Position numbers and translations under genes: made by a program. Shown here in pieces: positions 34,630 to 47,279 of a stretch of 64,000 nucleotides of DNA. Every line of letters starts with the position of its first letter. Within the stretch, counting starts at the first letter, position 1. The notes under the pieces were generated by a model. The model made no database searches and was not told the origin of the DNA. It saw only the letters and a list, made by a program, of their open reading frames with translations. Source of the DNA: Lunularia cruciata (Eukaryota > Streptophyta > Marchantiopsida > Lunulariales > Lunulariaceae); assembly GCA_948567375.1 (NCBI GenBank), contig OX419755.1, forward strand, positions 17,241,001 to 17,305,000. Reading direction: 5' to 3'.

Positions 34630-37600
34630 GAGATTTTGAGCCGCCTACTGGGAGCTTGATTAGTTCCAATGGGATTGAAGGCTTGACCTATGCAAGTCTG
34701 CTTCACTTGCAAGGTATGATATCTAATCGGGGTTGTAGAATTTTGGTTGATTCTGGAAGTTCAGAGAATTGCATGTCTATGCAAGTAGCAAAGGAATTGG
34801 GTATTCCTATCAAGCCATTGATTGGAAGTAGTTTGATGATGGCGGATGGTAGAAAGGGTTTTGCATTCCGCACCTTGCATCCTGTTACCTTCAAGATTGG
34901 GAAGGAGTATTTGGAGTGTATGAGGTTTGTAGTGGCACCTCTACACTATGATATCATTCTGGGTCTACCTTGGCTTGAATGTCATAAGGTTCAATTTGAT
35001 TGGACCCGACACCAAATTCAAGTACAACACCAAGGTAGGAATTTCCGATTAGGTTGTCTGGCACCCTGAGTAAGACACCTAAGAACAGTCAATCCCAAGA
35101 TGGGAAGTTTGTCAAGAAGGTAGCCATAGAGCAAATCTGGAAGGGAGATGAGTCCCAAGATGGGAAGTTTGCCAGGAAGGCAACCATGGAGCAAACTCGG
35201 AAGAGAGATGAGTCCCTAGAAGGGAAGTTTGTTAATGAAGCAGCCATATAGCAAGCTTTGGAGGAAGACAAGTCTGTATTTGCGGTGTGGATCAAGCCGA
35301 TTGCACAAGAACAATCTGAGGAGAGCCAAGTGCCGCATCAAGCAACGGTTGATCAGATAGTTCAAGAGTTTGCAGATGTGTTTCCGAATGATCTGCCAAA
35401 GGGATTACCCTCTGATCGAGGTATGCCCTTCAAGATCGAGTTATTGCCAGGGAGTACTCCAGTGAGTAGACCAATCTATCGGCTCTCACCAAAGGAGTTG
35501 GAGGAGTTGCGAACAACACTTAGAGAGTTGTTAGAGAAGGATTTCATATGACATAATACCTCTCCTTGGGGAGCACCGGTACTATTTGTTCCAAAGAAGG
35601 ATGGAGGACTTCGTTTCTGTATTGATTACCGTGGGCTCAATAAGCAAACCGTGAAGAATGCATATCCCTTGCCTCGGATCAATGACTTGCTTGATCAATT
35701 AAGTGGAGCACGCTACTTTTCCAAGCTAGATCTTCATAGCGGCTATTGGCAAATTCCTATTGAAGGAGAGGACGTGCAAAAGACTGCCTTTCGCACAAGG
35801 TATGGACATTTTGAGTGGAGAGTTCTACCTTTCAGACTCACTAATGCTCCAGCAGTCTTCATGGATTAGATGCATCGGGTGTTGGAGGGGCTATTGGATC
35901 AGTCCGTGGTAGTGTTCTTAGATGATATCTTAATCTATAGTAGGACAGAGGCAGAACACATGAATCATGTGCGAGAAGTCCTAAGACGACTACGACAATG
36001 GAAATTTTACTACAAGAAGTCAAAGTGTGCTTTTTGGCAGAAGGAGGTTACCTTCTTGGGTCATAAGATCTCATCAGAGGGGATCAAGATGGAAGAAGAG
36101 AAGATCAAGGCCATTACTAATTGGCCTACCCCAAAGGATGCTACAAAAGTACAAGCATTCAATGGATTGGCCAGTTTTTACCAACGGTTCATCCACTATT
36201 ATGCTCACATGGCTGCACCATTGACTGACCTCTTGGGAAAGAACTTGATCTTCCAGTGGACCACCAAGTATGAAGAAGCATTCCAGAAGTTAAAGCATAG
36301 GGTGTCTTCAAGACCCATTCTTCAACCATATGATCCTCAACTACCTTGTGTGGTTGATTTTGATGCTTCTAACTTTGCGATTGGAGCTATGTTGCAACAA
36401 GAATTTCCAGATGGACTACATCCCATTGCCTTTGTGTCTTGCCAACTAAATACAACTGAAAGAAATTACTCTACTCAATTCAGGAACAACTTGCAATGGT
36501 ATATGCCACCAAGGTATGGAGGCATTATCTCTTGGGAAAACAAGTGATCATGCAAACTGATCACAAACCATTGTTGCAGACCTTACACTTGGAGCACATG
36601 AAGAGTTGGCATCATCGATGGGAAGAGAAACTCCAATTGTTTGACATCAAACTTGAGTACAAACCAGGTCGGTTCCCTGTCATCCCCGATGCTCTATCAC
36701 GATGACCTGATTTGAAGGATCTTCCTCTCATCACAGCGGCAATTACAACGGTGTCCATTGACCCTAAGGTCCATAATGAGTTTCAATCAGCTCTACAACA
36801 AGATCCTTTCTTCCAAATAGTACATGGTCAGCTAACAATAGGTGACAAGGAGTACAACACCTTCTCCTTCAAGGAAGGCCTTCTATTCCATGCGGACCGG
36901 ATCTATGTTCTAGCCAAAGGTGATCTTTGACTTGTGCGCCTTCAAGAAGCCCATGATTTACCCATTGCTGGTCACATGGGTGTGGACAAGACCTTGGGTA
37001 CCCTCCAATGTCAATGGTGGTGGTCCAACATGACACGGGATGTTCAAGAATTTGTCCAATCGTATGAGAGCTGCCAATGTAACAAGGCCAGCAACCAAAA
37101 GCCGGGTGGACTCCTACAACCGCTTGCCGTTCCATCAACTCGTTGGGAACATGTGAGCTTGGATCTCATCACATCCTTGCCAAAGACAAAACAAGGACAC
37201 ACCGCCATCATGGTGTTTGTGGATAAGCTTAGTAAGCAAATCCACTTGGCACCAACCTGTGATATCATGGATGCTCCAACCTTAGCACAAATCTACTTTG
37301 ACAATGTCTTCAAGCATCATGGAATGTCATGCGTACTCATCTCTGACCGTGATCTTCACTTTACCGGGAAGTTTTGCCAAGCACTCTTTCAGATACTCGG
37401 CACCAAGCTTGCTTTGTCCACGGCCAATTATCCTCAAACTGATGGACAAACTGAACGTGAAAATCGTACATTGGAGGATATGTTGCGTGCTTTTGTCAAT
37501 GTCCACCGTACCAATTGGGATGAATGTCTTGCCATTGCCGAATTTGCCTACAACAATTCCAAACAGGCAAGCATCGGATTCTCTCCTTTCTTTCTCAATT

Positions 37601-38319
37601 TTGGCCAAGATCCGCTTGTTCCAGATTCTCTTCTTGCTCCCCCTCCATCTCAGGTTCCTCATACTTCCACCTTCTTGACCACTATATCCCAATCTCTCCA
37701 ACAAGCCAAGTCTCACCTCCTTGTTGCTCAGAATTGCCAAAAACAATATGCGGACCACCATCATCAAGATCTCACCTTTGAAGTCGGTGATAAAGTCATG
37801 CTATCCTCTAGTAACCTCCCTCTCTCACTTGATACCCAAGTTTGTAAACTTGCCCCTAATTGGATAGGACCCTTTGATATCACCCAAATTGTCTCTCCTG
37901 TTGCTTATCATCTTGCCTTGCCTTGTCACATGCGTATCCATCCTGTCTTTCATGTTTCCATGTTGAAACCCTTTGTTCCTAACCCCTCTTCCTTTTCCTC
38001 TTGAGTCCAACCTCCCCCTCTTCCTATCCCTATCAATGATCATGAGGAGTATGAAGTTGATCGTATCCTTGCGCGTTGCCATATTCAACGAGGCCGTCAC
38101 CAACATACGGAGTACAAGGTCCTTTGGAAAGGGTATCCCCTTCATGATGACACCTGGGAACCTCTTTCTCACCTCCACAATGCATAGACGGCCATCCAGG
38201 AATTCGAAGCTTCATTGGCGACGAGGATGTCACCAACTAGCGGCGGGGGAATATGTAACAATATGGAGTTTAGCGACAAAGTCAGTCAGGCTCACGAAGT
38301 AGCACATAGGACAAATTAG
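34605..38319 (+). pseudogene. Element C pol (protease, RT, RNase H, integrase, chromodomain)
   Basis: It lies in the -1 frame relative to gag. Protease: ILVDSGSSENC near 34740, with an intact D-S-G. A linker of SQDGKF-type repeats spans 35090-35250. RT is at about 35330-36080, with [12 protein letters not shown] and an FLDDILIYS active-site box (catalytic DD kept). RNase H at about 36340-36705 contains VVDFDASNFAIGA and MQTDHKPLL. Integrase spans about 36934-37800: zinc region (HMGVDKTL, C-x2-C), catalytic D in FVDKLSKQ, D in ISDRDLHF, E in QTDGQTERENR. The chromodomain is at about 38040-38190 (YEVDRIL, YKVLWKGYP, TWEPLSHL). Stops at 35549, 35867, 36703-36706, 36928 and 38002 and one frameshift near 36500 inactivate it. 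The last codons enter the 3' LTR. Confidence 0.92.
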
Positions 38320-38619
38320 CCCAGAATATTCCGGAAGCATCTAGGAAGCTTCTTGGGAAGCTTCCCAGTTAGCTTAGCTTGCATCTTAAGTAAGTAGCTT
38401 CTAGAAGGAAGCTTCTAGAAGCTTCCAACTAGCTTAGCTTGCACGCCAAGTAGGCGGCTTCTAGAAGGAAACTTCTTGAGAAGCTTCTCAAGGGCCTTGT
38501 ATGTACCTATAAATACCAAGGCCAAAGCTCATGCTAGGCATTCAGAGTTTTCCCTCATTCAAGTGTCTCAATGTGAGCTTCCATTCTCCTATTTCTCTCC
38601 TCGGTTTTGGTCTTTTACA
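38254..38619 (+). repeat. Element C 3' LTR
   Basis: 366 bp, TGTAACAATATGG to GGTCTTTTACA, flanked by GCCCT on the right. It is very similar to the 5' LTR except for the 59-base gap, so the insertion is relatively young. Confidence 0.95.
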
Positions 38620-38977
38620 GCCCTCCTTTGATTGTTCTTGTATAATCGACTTGATCCACACCACGAATACAGACTTATGTTCCTCCAAAGCTTGCTCTAT
38701 GGCTGCTTTACTAACCAACTTCCCTTCTAGGGACTCATCTCTCTTCCAAGCTTGCTCCATGGTTGTCTTCTTGGCAAACTTCCCATCTTGGGACTCCACT
38801 TCCTTCAAACTTTGCTCTATGGCTGCCTTCTTGACAAACTTCCCATCTTGGGACTGATTATTCTTAGGTGTCTTACTCAAAGGTGCTAGACACCTAATCG
38901 GAAATTCCTACCTTGGTGTTGTATTTGAATTTGGCATCGGGTCCAATTGAATTAAACCTTATGAAGTTCAAGCCAAG
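38620..38977 (-). pseudogene. Element H pol, linker between protease and RT
   Basis: A segment between insertions C and D. It encodes the acidic, repetitive linker (repeats of SQDGKFVKKAAIEQ type, three or four units of about 19 residues) that C also has at 35084-35260. The right copy of the C target duplication (GCCCT, 38620-38624) and the left copy of the D duplication (CCAAG, 38973-38977) mark its two ends. Confidence 0.8.
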
Positions 38978-39708
38978 TGTAATAATCCAAGGACAAGAGA
39001 AGAGAGAAAACATATATTACACACTCAACATTCGGTGCCCCAGAGGAGCACCTTCTCTTTATTATATAGACAAAGAGGATCTCCTCCAAGGAAACTCCAC
39101 CATAGGATTAGGCACACAGATAGGTGACATATTAGCAATCTCCACCCTTGGATTACTTACTTGGATGGGTGACATGTTGGTCTAGGTCCTATCTGGTTGG
39201 TCAAACAAGCTTTGACTGGAGAGAATCTTTTAGGGAATCTTCCTATAGGAGTCTCAGAATCATGTAAGGTACCATTGGAAAGCTCTTGACTAGACAAACC
39301 AAGGGGAAGAAAGGCCATTCTTTTCTCCATTAGGAATGAAGTTGCACAATTTTGAGGCCTAATTCATCCGTTTAGGCCTCCGAAATTGCTTTCAAAGATT
39401 TCAGGCATATTTCAGTTCCTACTCTATTAGTAGAAGTCCCTTTTTGGTGATACTTATTTCTGATATATTTAGTCCATCATGTGTAACATCTTTCCAAATG
39501 TTACCAAACCAATTCTCGCCTTTAAATCATATGTCTAGCTATTGGTTCTAAGGTTCTCAAGTCTATTTTGATTTTTGCTCTATTAGTAGAAGTACTCTTT
39601 TGGTGATACTTCTATCTGATCTATTACAACCATCATATATAACATCATTCTAGATGTTACCAAACCAAATTTCACATCTAGATCATATGGCTAGCTCTTG
39701 GTATTACA
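38978..39708 (-). repeat. Element D 3' LTR
   Basis: 731 bp, TGTAATAATCC to TTGGTATTACA in plus orientation. A TATA-like TATATAATA (minus strand, near 39060) lies in U3. Confidence 0.92.
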
Positions 39709-39721
39709 GACCTCTCTCCTT

Positions 39722-42700
39722 TTAAGACGCAACGTCCTCATTGCGCAAACATTTGAGCAACAAATGTTGCTCAAATGTTTGCACCAACATCGGTGCATGT
39801 GTCAAATTGGCAATGGGCTCCCATGTTGCTTCATAGAGGAGGTAACCTTTCCACTATACTAGATAGTCCACCCATGGATGGCGAGTATCATGTATACATT
39901 TTTGGAGAATACGCTCTACTTCATATTCCTCTATGCCATCAATGAGTATCGGACTGTGAGCCGGCCTGTCTCTCACTCAGGATGAACCTCTGATGGCTAT
40001 TATGGTAGCGCACCATGGACTAAGAAGGCAAGGAACCCTAACTCCATCATACTCCTCCAAGGCTAACACTCCAAGACTCAAGACATTGCTCACTAGAGAA
40101 CTCAATGACAGAGAGAGATAGTTGCAAATGAAAGGATGATGAGTACCTCCTCACCCCTTGTTTATATACTTGTGAAATAGTTACGTACCAAAGTTACTAA
40201 TTACCGTAGTAACTCAAGTTACTAGACTAAAAGTCAAGTAAAGTCAAAAAGTAGAAAGGAATATCCATTCACATGGGCATATTCCCCTTATCTTGACCCA
40301 ACCACTAAAGCAAGGATTCCTTCACATGGGCTATCCTTGGACTAAAGAAGAATCCAAAACAAAAAGGCTTGCGGGCCCAAGAGTTTCTCAACTCTTTCCC
40401 CAAAGCCAAACACCTAGGAATAATACCAAGTCAACACACTAAAATCCAAAATAGTGGTGCTCATCTTTTCTACTTCCTCTAAAGTAAGGTCCCATCTATC
40501 TTAGCTATGACTAACTTTAGCTAACCATGACTAATATAGAACCATCCTTTATCTCTATATAAATAATATCTCTTAAGTACTTGTAATACCAAGCTAAATA
40601 TCACAATACCACACACATGCACAAATGGGTGTTACAGGACAAGGTCGAATGTCTTGGGTGGAATGACCCTAGCTTGATTGGGAGCATATCTGCATAGTAG
40701 GGAAACATGGAACACTGGATGGATCTTCATGTGTGGTGGTAGCTCAAGGTGATAGGTCATAGCACCGACGTGACAAAGAATCGAGAAAGGCCTAATAAAA
40801 CAAGGTTTGAGCTAACGAGGTCCAACTAATATGAGGTTGGTTGTTGATAGCCACACTTGATCCCCAACATTGAACTCCATGTGCCTATGGTGTGCATCAG
40901 CATACTACTTTTGTCAATTTTGTGCAATTTGTAATCTGTACTTGGCACTCTCCACACCGTGTTGGATTCTCAAAACAAATATGTTGACTGCATCAACCTT
41001 GGTAGCCATTAAATGGATCTTCATCAAGCTAGAAGGTGTGAAAGGATGCTCACTATACATAAGGAAGAATGGAGTGACCTGGGTGGATGTATTCACTAAA
41101 TTGTTGTAAGCAAATTCCACCAACGGAAGTAGGGTGTCCCACCTCTCTTGCTCTTCTAAGGTGAAGTCGTGTAACATGTCTTCAATCATGTGATTAGCCT
41201 GCTCTGTTTGGCCATCTATTTGTGGGTATAAGCTGTGGACCTGGCCAACTTGGTTTTGAAGAAACCAAAGAATGTTTGCCAAAATAAACTAGTGAATTAA
41301 GTGCTTCTATCAGTGATAAGTACTCTAGACAAGCCATGGTGAGAGAAGATTGCATCTAAGTATAATTGAGCTAGTTGTGGAGCGGTCACATCCTTGGTGG
41401 TAGGGCGTACATGAATCATTTTGTTGAGCCGGTCCACACAGATCACGATGGAGTCAAACCTTTGAGGTGGTCTTGGGTAATTCACAGACGAGATCCATAC
41501 TCACTTGTTCCTAACGTTGGGTAGGTGTGGGGACAGGTTGAAGGAGCCCTGTAGAAGCTTGATTAGAAGCTTTGTTCTGATGACAAAATAGGCAGCTATG
41601 AACATAGTCCATCATATTGTTCCTCATCTTGGGCCAATAGTAATGGCGTTGGACTGCATCCAAGGTCTTGTCCATTCCGACATGACCTGCAATGGCCAAA
41701 TCATGACATTCCGCTAGAATGGTGGTGCATAATTCTGGGACATTTGGGATCCATAATATGCCATCACAAAAGGTGAGTCCTTGGGTGCTAGTGACGCCTT
41801 TGGATGATTGCGTTTCTACAATTTGTGAATTAGTTTTTATAGCAACCAAAATCTTTGGCCAAAATTCAGGGTAATCTTAACCTCTACCACCAAGTTGTTT
41901 GCCATTGGCATGTGGGTGAATGCATCTGCAAGTTACTTCTTACCTCCCATGTAGGTGATTGACATGTTGAAGCATTGTTGCCACTCCGTCCACCAAATCT
42001 GGCAATGAGATAGATCCTTCTACGTCTCAAGGTAGACTAGAGGTTTGTGGTCTGTCTCTACTACAAATGCCTTGTCGCCCAGATAGTGCTTCCAATGCTT
42101 GGTTGCCAAAACAATGGCTAGCTCTTCTCATTCCGTGGTGTGGTAGTTGTGCTCTACTGGTAACAACTTTTGAGAGAAATATGCAATTGGATTCCATCCG
42201 TCATGCCACTCTTGTTGTAGGACTGCTCTTATTGCTACGCTTGATGCATCTATAGCCAACTTGATTGGTCATTTTGGATCATACCACTTCAAGATTGGGG
42301 CATGTAGCAAGGCGGCTTTCAATTCTTGAAAGGCCAACTCTTGTGTGTTTCTCCATGTCCACTTCTTCTCCTTGCCAAGTAGTGCCGTTAAAGGTTGTGC
42401 AACCTTGGAGAAGTCCTTGACAAATCTATGATAGAATCCCGTCAACCCCAAGAAGCTCTTGAGTTGAGTCTGATCTTCTAAGGCACGCCATTTTTAATGA
42501 CCTCTATTTTATCTATCAATACTTGAATGCCTTCTGTACTTACTTTATGCCCCAAGTAGTCTACGTCAGACTTGCCAAACTCACACTTTGAGATTTTGTC
42601 TTAGAATCTAGAAGACCTCTCGTAGATGTTATTTGTGTTCCGCCATTGTGCTACTGTATACTAAGATATCATCCAAGAAGACAATAATACACTTATTCAA

Positions 42701-43850
42701 GTATGGATGAAATATGTCATTCATTAAACTCATGAAAGTGGCAGGTGCATTGGTGAGGCCAAAAGGCATCACAAGATACTCGAAGTGGCCATACTTGGTT
42801 CGAAAGGCAATTTTGTACACATCCTCCTCTGCAATTTGGATTTGATTGTAACCACTTTGCAAGTCCAATTTGGTGAAGTCTCTTGCTCTATGGAGTTGAT
42901 CAAATAGGTCATCTCTGCAAGGTAAGGGGTATTTTTTCTTCACTATTTGCTAATTGAGACCTCGATAGTCAATGCACATGCGTATTGTACCATCCTTCTT
43001 CTTCACAAACAAGACAAGAGACCCATATGGTGATATGCTAGGTTGGATGAACCCCTTTTGCAGCATCTCCTCAATTTGAGTCTTACACACCTCCAACTCA
43101 TGAGGTGATAGGCGATATGGGGCCTTACAAGGAGGTGTCTTCCCCAAGAGAGTCTCAATTTTATGATCTACTCTCCTTTTTGGTGGTAATCCTGAGGGTA
43201 GATCATTGGGAAAGACATCTTGAAATTCATCCACCACAGCCTTCAATTTCTCAGGAACTTGTCCATTGAGTTGTGCACTCTGGACTTCTCTTATTAGACC
43301 CATGAAACATCTATCGGTCTTATAGACAATTGTCGTTCCTATGACATTTAAAGGTAGATCCTGCCTAGGTTATTTTTCTTTAACCCCAATGATTGACCAT
43401 TAGTGGGTTCTCACTACTTTTTTCCTCCAATCTACCATAGGGTTGTAATGCTCCATCCATGGCATGCCTAAGATTGCATCATAACGAGCTAATTGTATCA
43501 CTCGCCACTCAATTGCTTCCTAATATTCTCCTACAGAGAGTGTTACTCGTCTAGGTAATGATTCAATCCTCTCTGTTTGCCCATTAGGCAACTCTACTTC
43601 TTCACTCCTATCTCTCTCTAGATCCATTCTAAATCTTATTGCAATAGAGCGAGATAAGAAATTCTTTGTTGCTCCCGGATTGATTAATACTCTCACTTGA
43701 TTGCCTTCTAGGACTCCATTCACAACAATCAACTGTGAGGTCACCTTTTGGGATCTTTGCACATTAGTCTTGTTCCTCCCCTTGCTTCTCTTCTTCCTTA
43801 TTGAGCCAGTAAGGCCGCGAGGTACATTTTTTGGCAATCTTTGTTTTCCA
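39722..43850 (-). pseudogene. Element D pol
   Basis: Minus strand: protease-like segment 43837-43520 (VLINPGATKNFLS; catalytic D lost), RT 43303-42629 ([20 protein letters not shown] intact), RNase H 42451-41880, integrase 41849-40914 (HVGMDKTL, DRLNKMIHV, ITDRST, TDGQTEQANHM), and a chromodomain with the stop TAA at 39722-39724. The solo LTR L3 (39955-40636) separates the integrase C-terminus from the chromodomain. Stops occur between RT and integrase pieces. It is less decayed than A. Confidence 0.87.
39955..40636 (-). mobile_element. Solo LTR of a third family (L3) inside element D
   Basis: 682 bp with ends TGTGAGCCGG and GGGTGTTACA. D is interrupted at ATCGGAC and resumes GGACAAGGTC, so the duplication is GGAC (39951-39954 and 40637-40640). 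The uninterrupted site is seen in A (ATGGACAAGGTC, 19291-19302). The sequence is unrelated to families 1 and 2. A TATATAAAC motif lies at about 40160-40170 on the minus strand, which suggests minus-strand orientation. A 4-bp duplication is shorter than the 5 bp of its neighbours. Confidence 0.85.
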
Positions 43851-44916
43851 AAGTGATTTCCACCTCCTCCTCTTCAATGCGCCTCTCCATGTTGTTCAAA
43901 GATTGCCTGTACAAAGGCCGAGGGCCTCTAGGGAAACGAGTGCAACAATTGGTAGATAAGTGCCCAATACAGTCACAATTGTAACAACTGCATTGTTCTC
44001 CTTGAGTTCCTTCTCCTTGTGGGACTCCATCTCTTTGTTCTTCTACCCGTCTACGCTCCCCTTGAAGTGGTTGTGCTCCTTGATCTCAAATTTGAAGGTT
44101 GCCCAATTCCATTGGTATTGGTCCACCCATGTGTGACATTTCTGCCCAATAATGTTGAAGTAGAACTACTCCTTCACCTCCACCTAATGCTCTTGCTATT
44201 CTTTGCGCACAAGCAATGGCTTCAAATACCATGCAAGGATTTTGCACCATGACTTCTTGGCAAATCCGCTCCTTTAACCCTTGTTTGAAATTGTCAAGAA
44301 CCTCTGTTGGACTCATGTCTGTTATTGCGACTTGTATATCCAGAAATACCTCCACATACTCTTGTATGCTATTCTTTTGTCTCAATCCCCATAGTCGGGT
44401 TCGAGTCATTTGCAAAAAATTCACTGATTGGAAATTCTTTAGTAATCCTTCTTGCATTGTTGTCCACGTGACCTCCCTGCTCTCTACCAACATAGATCGT
44501 TCCCAAGCATCATACCATGTGAGGGCTTTATTGGTCAAGTACTCACATGCAAACACACCTGCAGCATGCTCTGTGATCTTTGTTGAGAACAATTGGAAAT
44601 ATCAATTCATTCTCAAGATCCAATTTTCCACTACTCCCATCACACGCTGCCCCTTGTAAGGCTTGATATTGTAGGTCTTCTTCATCCGGAGTAGTAATGT
44701 GGCTTCATCGTTGATAGGGTTCATATGCATAGGTGCCTCTCCAAGTACTTCAATTGTAGGTATTGGGTTTTGAGATGGCTCTTCTTCTTGCATAGCTTGA
44801 TTGTTCTTGAGGATTTGCACTCAACTTTATAATTTCTCCATGGTCATCTTAATCTCTCAAAATTCATTCCACATCCCTTGCATTCCTTGCACCAGCTCTT
44901 GCAATTGCGGATCCAT
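43851..44916 (-). pseudogene. Element D gag
   Basis: Starts at ATG 44916 (MDPQLQELVQGMQ). Coding stretch 44592-44086 (EVTWTTMQEGLLKNF, LRQKNSIQEYVEVFLD, ERICQEVMVQNPCMVFEAIACAQ) is well preserved. The zinc-knuckle region is near 44000-43910. One or two stops and frameshifts lie in the N-terminal third. Confidence 0.82.
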
Positions 44917-44937
44917 GGTTCCTGCAACACCCAGTTG

Positions 44938-45379
44938 CTAATGTCTACTTTGATACAGGGTCAATATGATCACTCTAGAAGGCATACAAACTATCAAAAC
45001 TACCATTGGGACCTCTGAAGCTATCACTTGTTGATAATACTCCTTGCCAAAATTCCTAACCACAAAATCTCTAAACATCACTTTTGGTCTCACTACATAA
45101 CGGATTTCTACTTGAGTGTTGAAAGGGAGAGGATTTGGGACATTCACATCCATATTATCATAATAGAATGTAGATTTTCAAATCCCACTCTCTGTCATAT
45201 ATCACCATAAGTAGAATCACCATGTTTGGTGAGTTCATCACCCTATCCATGAATTCTGAGCCAAAGTGCTAAACTAGCGATACACTCATTTACTCACGTT
45301 GGATATACATAACCTTGACGTGGAATGGATTTGGGAATGGAAAGCTAGGTGTATGAAATTTTCCTCCCAATGTATCCAT
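44938..45379 (-). pseudogene. Element D pre-gag reading frame
   Basis: Begins at ATG 45379 and continues with stops or frameshifts to 44938. The last 71 codons (45153-44938, MDVNVPNPLPFNTQVEI...) are open. It aligns with B and A through its length. It lies between the primer-binding site and gag, a place where Ty3/gypsy elements usually have only a leader. Confidence 0.65.
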
Positions 45380-45519
45380 CCCGTCCGCTCTCTAAAGTCC
45401 TTCCTAAGTCTAGCAATTACTCTATGTTCTCCACCTCAAATTACTCAGTTTCAATAGTTTGTGCTCTTCCAAGAAGGGTGATCCACTCTCTTGGACTAAG
45501 ACACTTGCTCTGATACCAT

Positions 45520-46248
45520 TGTAATACTCCGAGGACAAGATAAGAGAGAAAACACAAATTACACACTCAACATTTGGTGCCTTAGAGGAGCACCTTCTCT
45601 TTATTATATAAACAAAGAGGATCTCCTCCAAGGAAACTCCACCATAGGATTAAGCACACCGATAGATGACATGTCAACAAGCTCCACCCTTGGATTACTT
45701 ACTTAGATGGGTGACATGTCGGTCTAGGTCCTATCTGGTTGGTCAAACAAGCTTTGATTGGAGAGAATCTTTTAGAGAATCTTCTTACAAGAGTCTTAGA
45801 ATCGTGTAAGGTACCATTGGAAAGATCTTGACAAGAGAAACCAAGGGGAAGAAAGTCCCACTTTTCCTACTTTGGGGGAGGATTTGCACATTTACAAGGC
45901 CTAATTCATCCGTTTAGGCCTCCAAAATTGCCTTCAAAGATTTTAGGCATATTTTGGTTCCTACTCTATTAGTAGAAGTTCCCTTTTGGTGATACCTCTT
46001 TCTGATCATTAAGTCCATCATGTGTTACATCCTTCTAGATGTTACCAAACCAATTCCCACCTTTAAATCATATGTCTAGCTATTGGTTCTAAGGTTCTCA
46101 AGTCTATTTTGGTTTCTACCTATTAGTAGAAGTACTCTTTTGGTGATACTTCTATCTGATCTATTTTGACCATCATGTATAACATCATTCTAGATGTTAC
46201 TAAATCAAATTTCACATCTAGATCATATGGCTAGCTCTTGGTATTACA
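45520..46248 (-). repeat. Element D 5' LTR
   Basis: 729 bp, TGTAATACTCCGAGG to TTGGTATTACA, followed by CCAAG. A TATA-like TATATAATA (minus strand) lies at about 45600-45612. Confidence 0.94.
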
Positions 46249-47279
46249 CCAAGGTAGACCCAGAATGATATCATAGTGTAGAGGTTCCACTATAAACCTA
46301 ATACACTCCAAATACTCCTTCCCAATCTTGAAGGTAACAAGATGCAAAGTGCAGAATGCAAAACCCTTTCTACCATCTGCCATCATCAAACTACTTCCAA
46401 TCATTGGCTTGATAGAAATATCCAATTTCTTTGCTACTTGCATAGACATGCAATTCTCTGAATTTCCAAAATCAACCATAATCCTACAACTCTAATTAGA
46501 TATCGTACCTTGCAAGTGAAGCAAACTTGCATAGGTTGAGCCTTCAATCCCATTGGAACTAATCAAGCTCCCAGTAGATGGCTCAAAATCTCCTACTGGG
46601 ATTCTTTGTTTCCTTGATCATTTGGTTCCACAAACTCTATCTGGGCAACTTGTCGAGGTCGCCCATTCCTAAGTGGACATTTAGCAATGTGATGTACAAC
46701 TTGGTGACAATAAAAATAGCCTCCATTTTGTTGCAATCTTTCTCTATCTATTGCACTAAGTGCACTCCGTTGGATAGCATCAATCTCCATTGGTGTTGGT
46801 TCTTCCACCTATGCGTATTGTACTGGTAAGCTTGGTGTAAGTCGAGGTCAAGACCAAGTTATCGCAACCAAGGAATCAAAGCTCTCAACCAATTGCATGG
46901 CTTCTTCTATGTTTTGTGGTTCTCGCATGGTCACCTCCAATTTGGTTTGTGATTTTAATCCCCACACAAATTGATCTAGAACTTCTCCTTCTTGAATATC
47001 TAGAATTTGCATGATAATGTTCTGAAATTGTATGATGTAGCCTCTTATTAAGCCAATCTGCTTCAACTTTGCCAATTTATCTTGTGTGGCTTAGGTGGCA
47101 TTTATAGTTTGAAATTGACCAAGTATTGCATCCTTGAATTGTGTCCATGTCAAGATTGGTGCAACAATCTGTCGTTCAGCTCGCTCCACTCGGAATTGCC
47201 ACCAAAGTTTTGCCACACCATCCAATTAGCTAGAAGCCAAGAGAATCTGTTTCTGTTCATCTTGAAGATTGGTGGCTTT
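46249..47279 (-). pseudogene. Element H protease and gag 3' part
   Basis: 46617-46249 encodes the protease region (VDFGNSENCMSMQ in place of the usual D-S-G) up to the D insertion. 47279-46593 encodes gag from its middle (VVHHIAKCPL, a zinc-knuckle relic that lost its first cysteines to YFYCHQ) to the stop TAG at 46593-46595. Gag and protease are in different frames, with a short overlap at 46593-46620. B cuts gag at 47279. Confidence 0.8.

Larger units (their letters stand above)
33058..38619 (+). mobile_element. Element C: full-length family 2 chromovirus, plus strand
   Basis: 5562 bp with LTRs 33058-33482 and 38254-38619 and perfect TSD GCCCT (33053-33057 and 38620-38624). It is the only element on the plus strand and the best preserved family 2 copy. 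It lies in H pol. The primer-binding site follows the 5' LTR (TAAGTATCAGAGCAGG, 33483-33498; resembles the initiator-methionine tRNA type TGGTATCAGAGC). The polypurine tract CGGCGGGGGA (38241-38250) precedes the 3' LTR. Confidence 0.97.
38978..46248 (-). mobile_element. Element D: full-length family 1 chromovirus
   Basis: 7271 bp including a foreign solo LTR of 682 bp. LTRs 38978-39708 (3') and 45520-46248 (5'). The TSD is CCAAG (38973-38977 and 46249-46253). It interrupts H at the protease/linker boundary. The primer-binding site (ATGGTATCAGAGCAAG in element sense) adjoins the 5' LTR at 45504-45519. The polypurine tract lies at 39709-39725. Confidence 0.96.

Noticed and set aside
37327-37767. 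146-codon minus-strand frame inside element C
   Set aside because: It is antisense to a well conserved integrase; similar antisense frames recur in G (24707-25096) and H (30623-31081) only because the sense strand is conserved.
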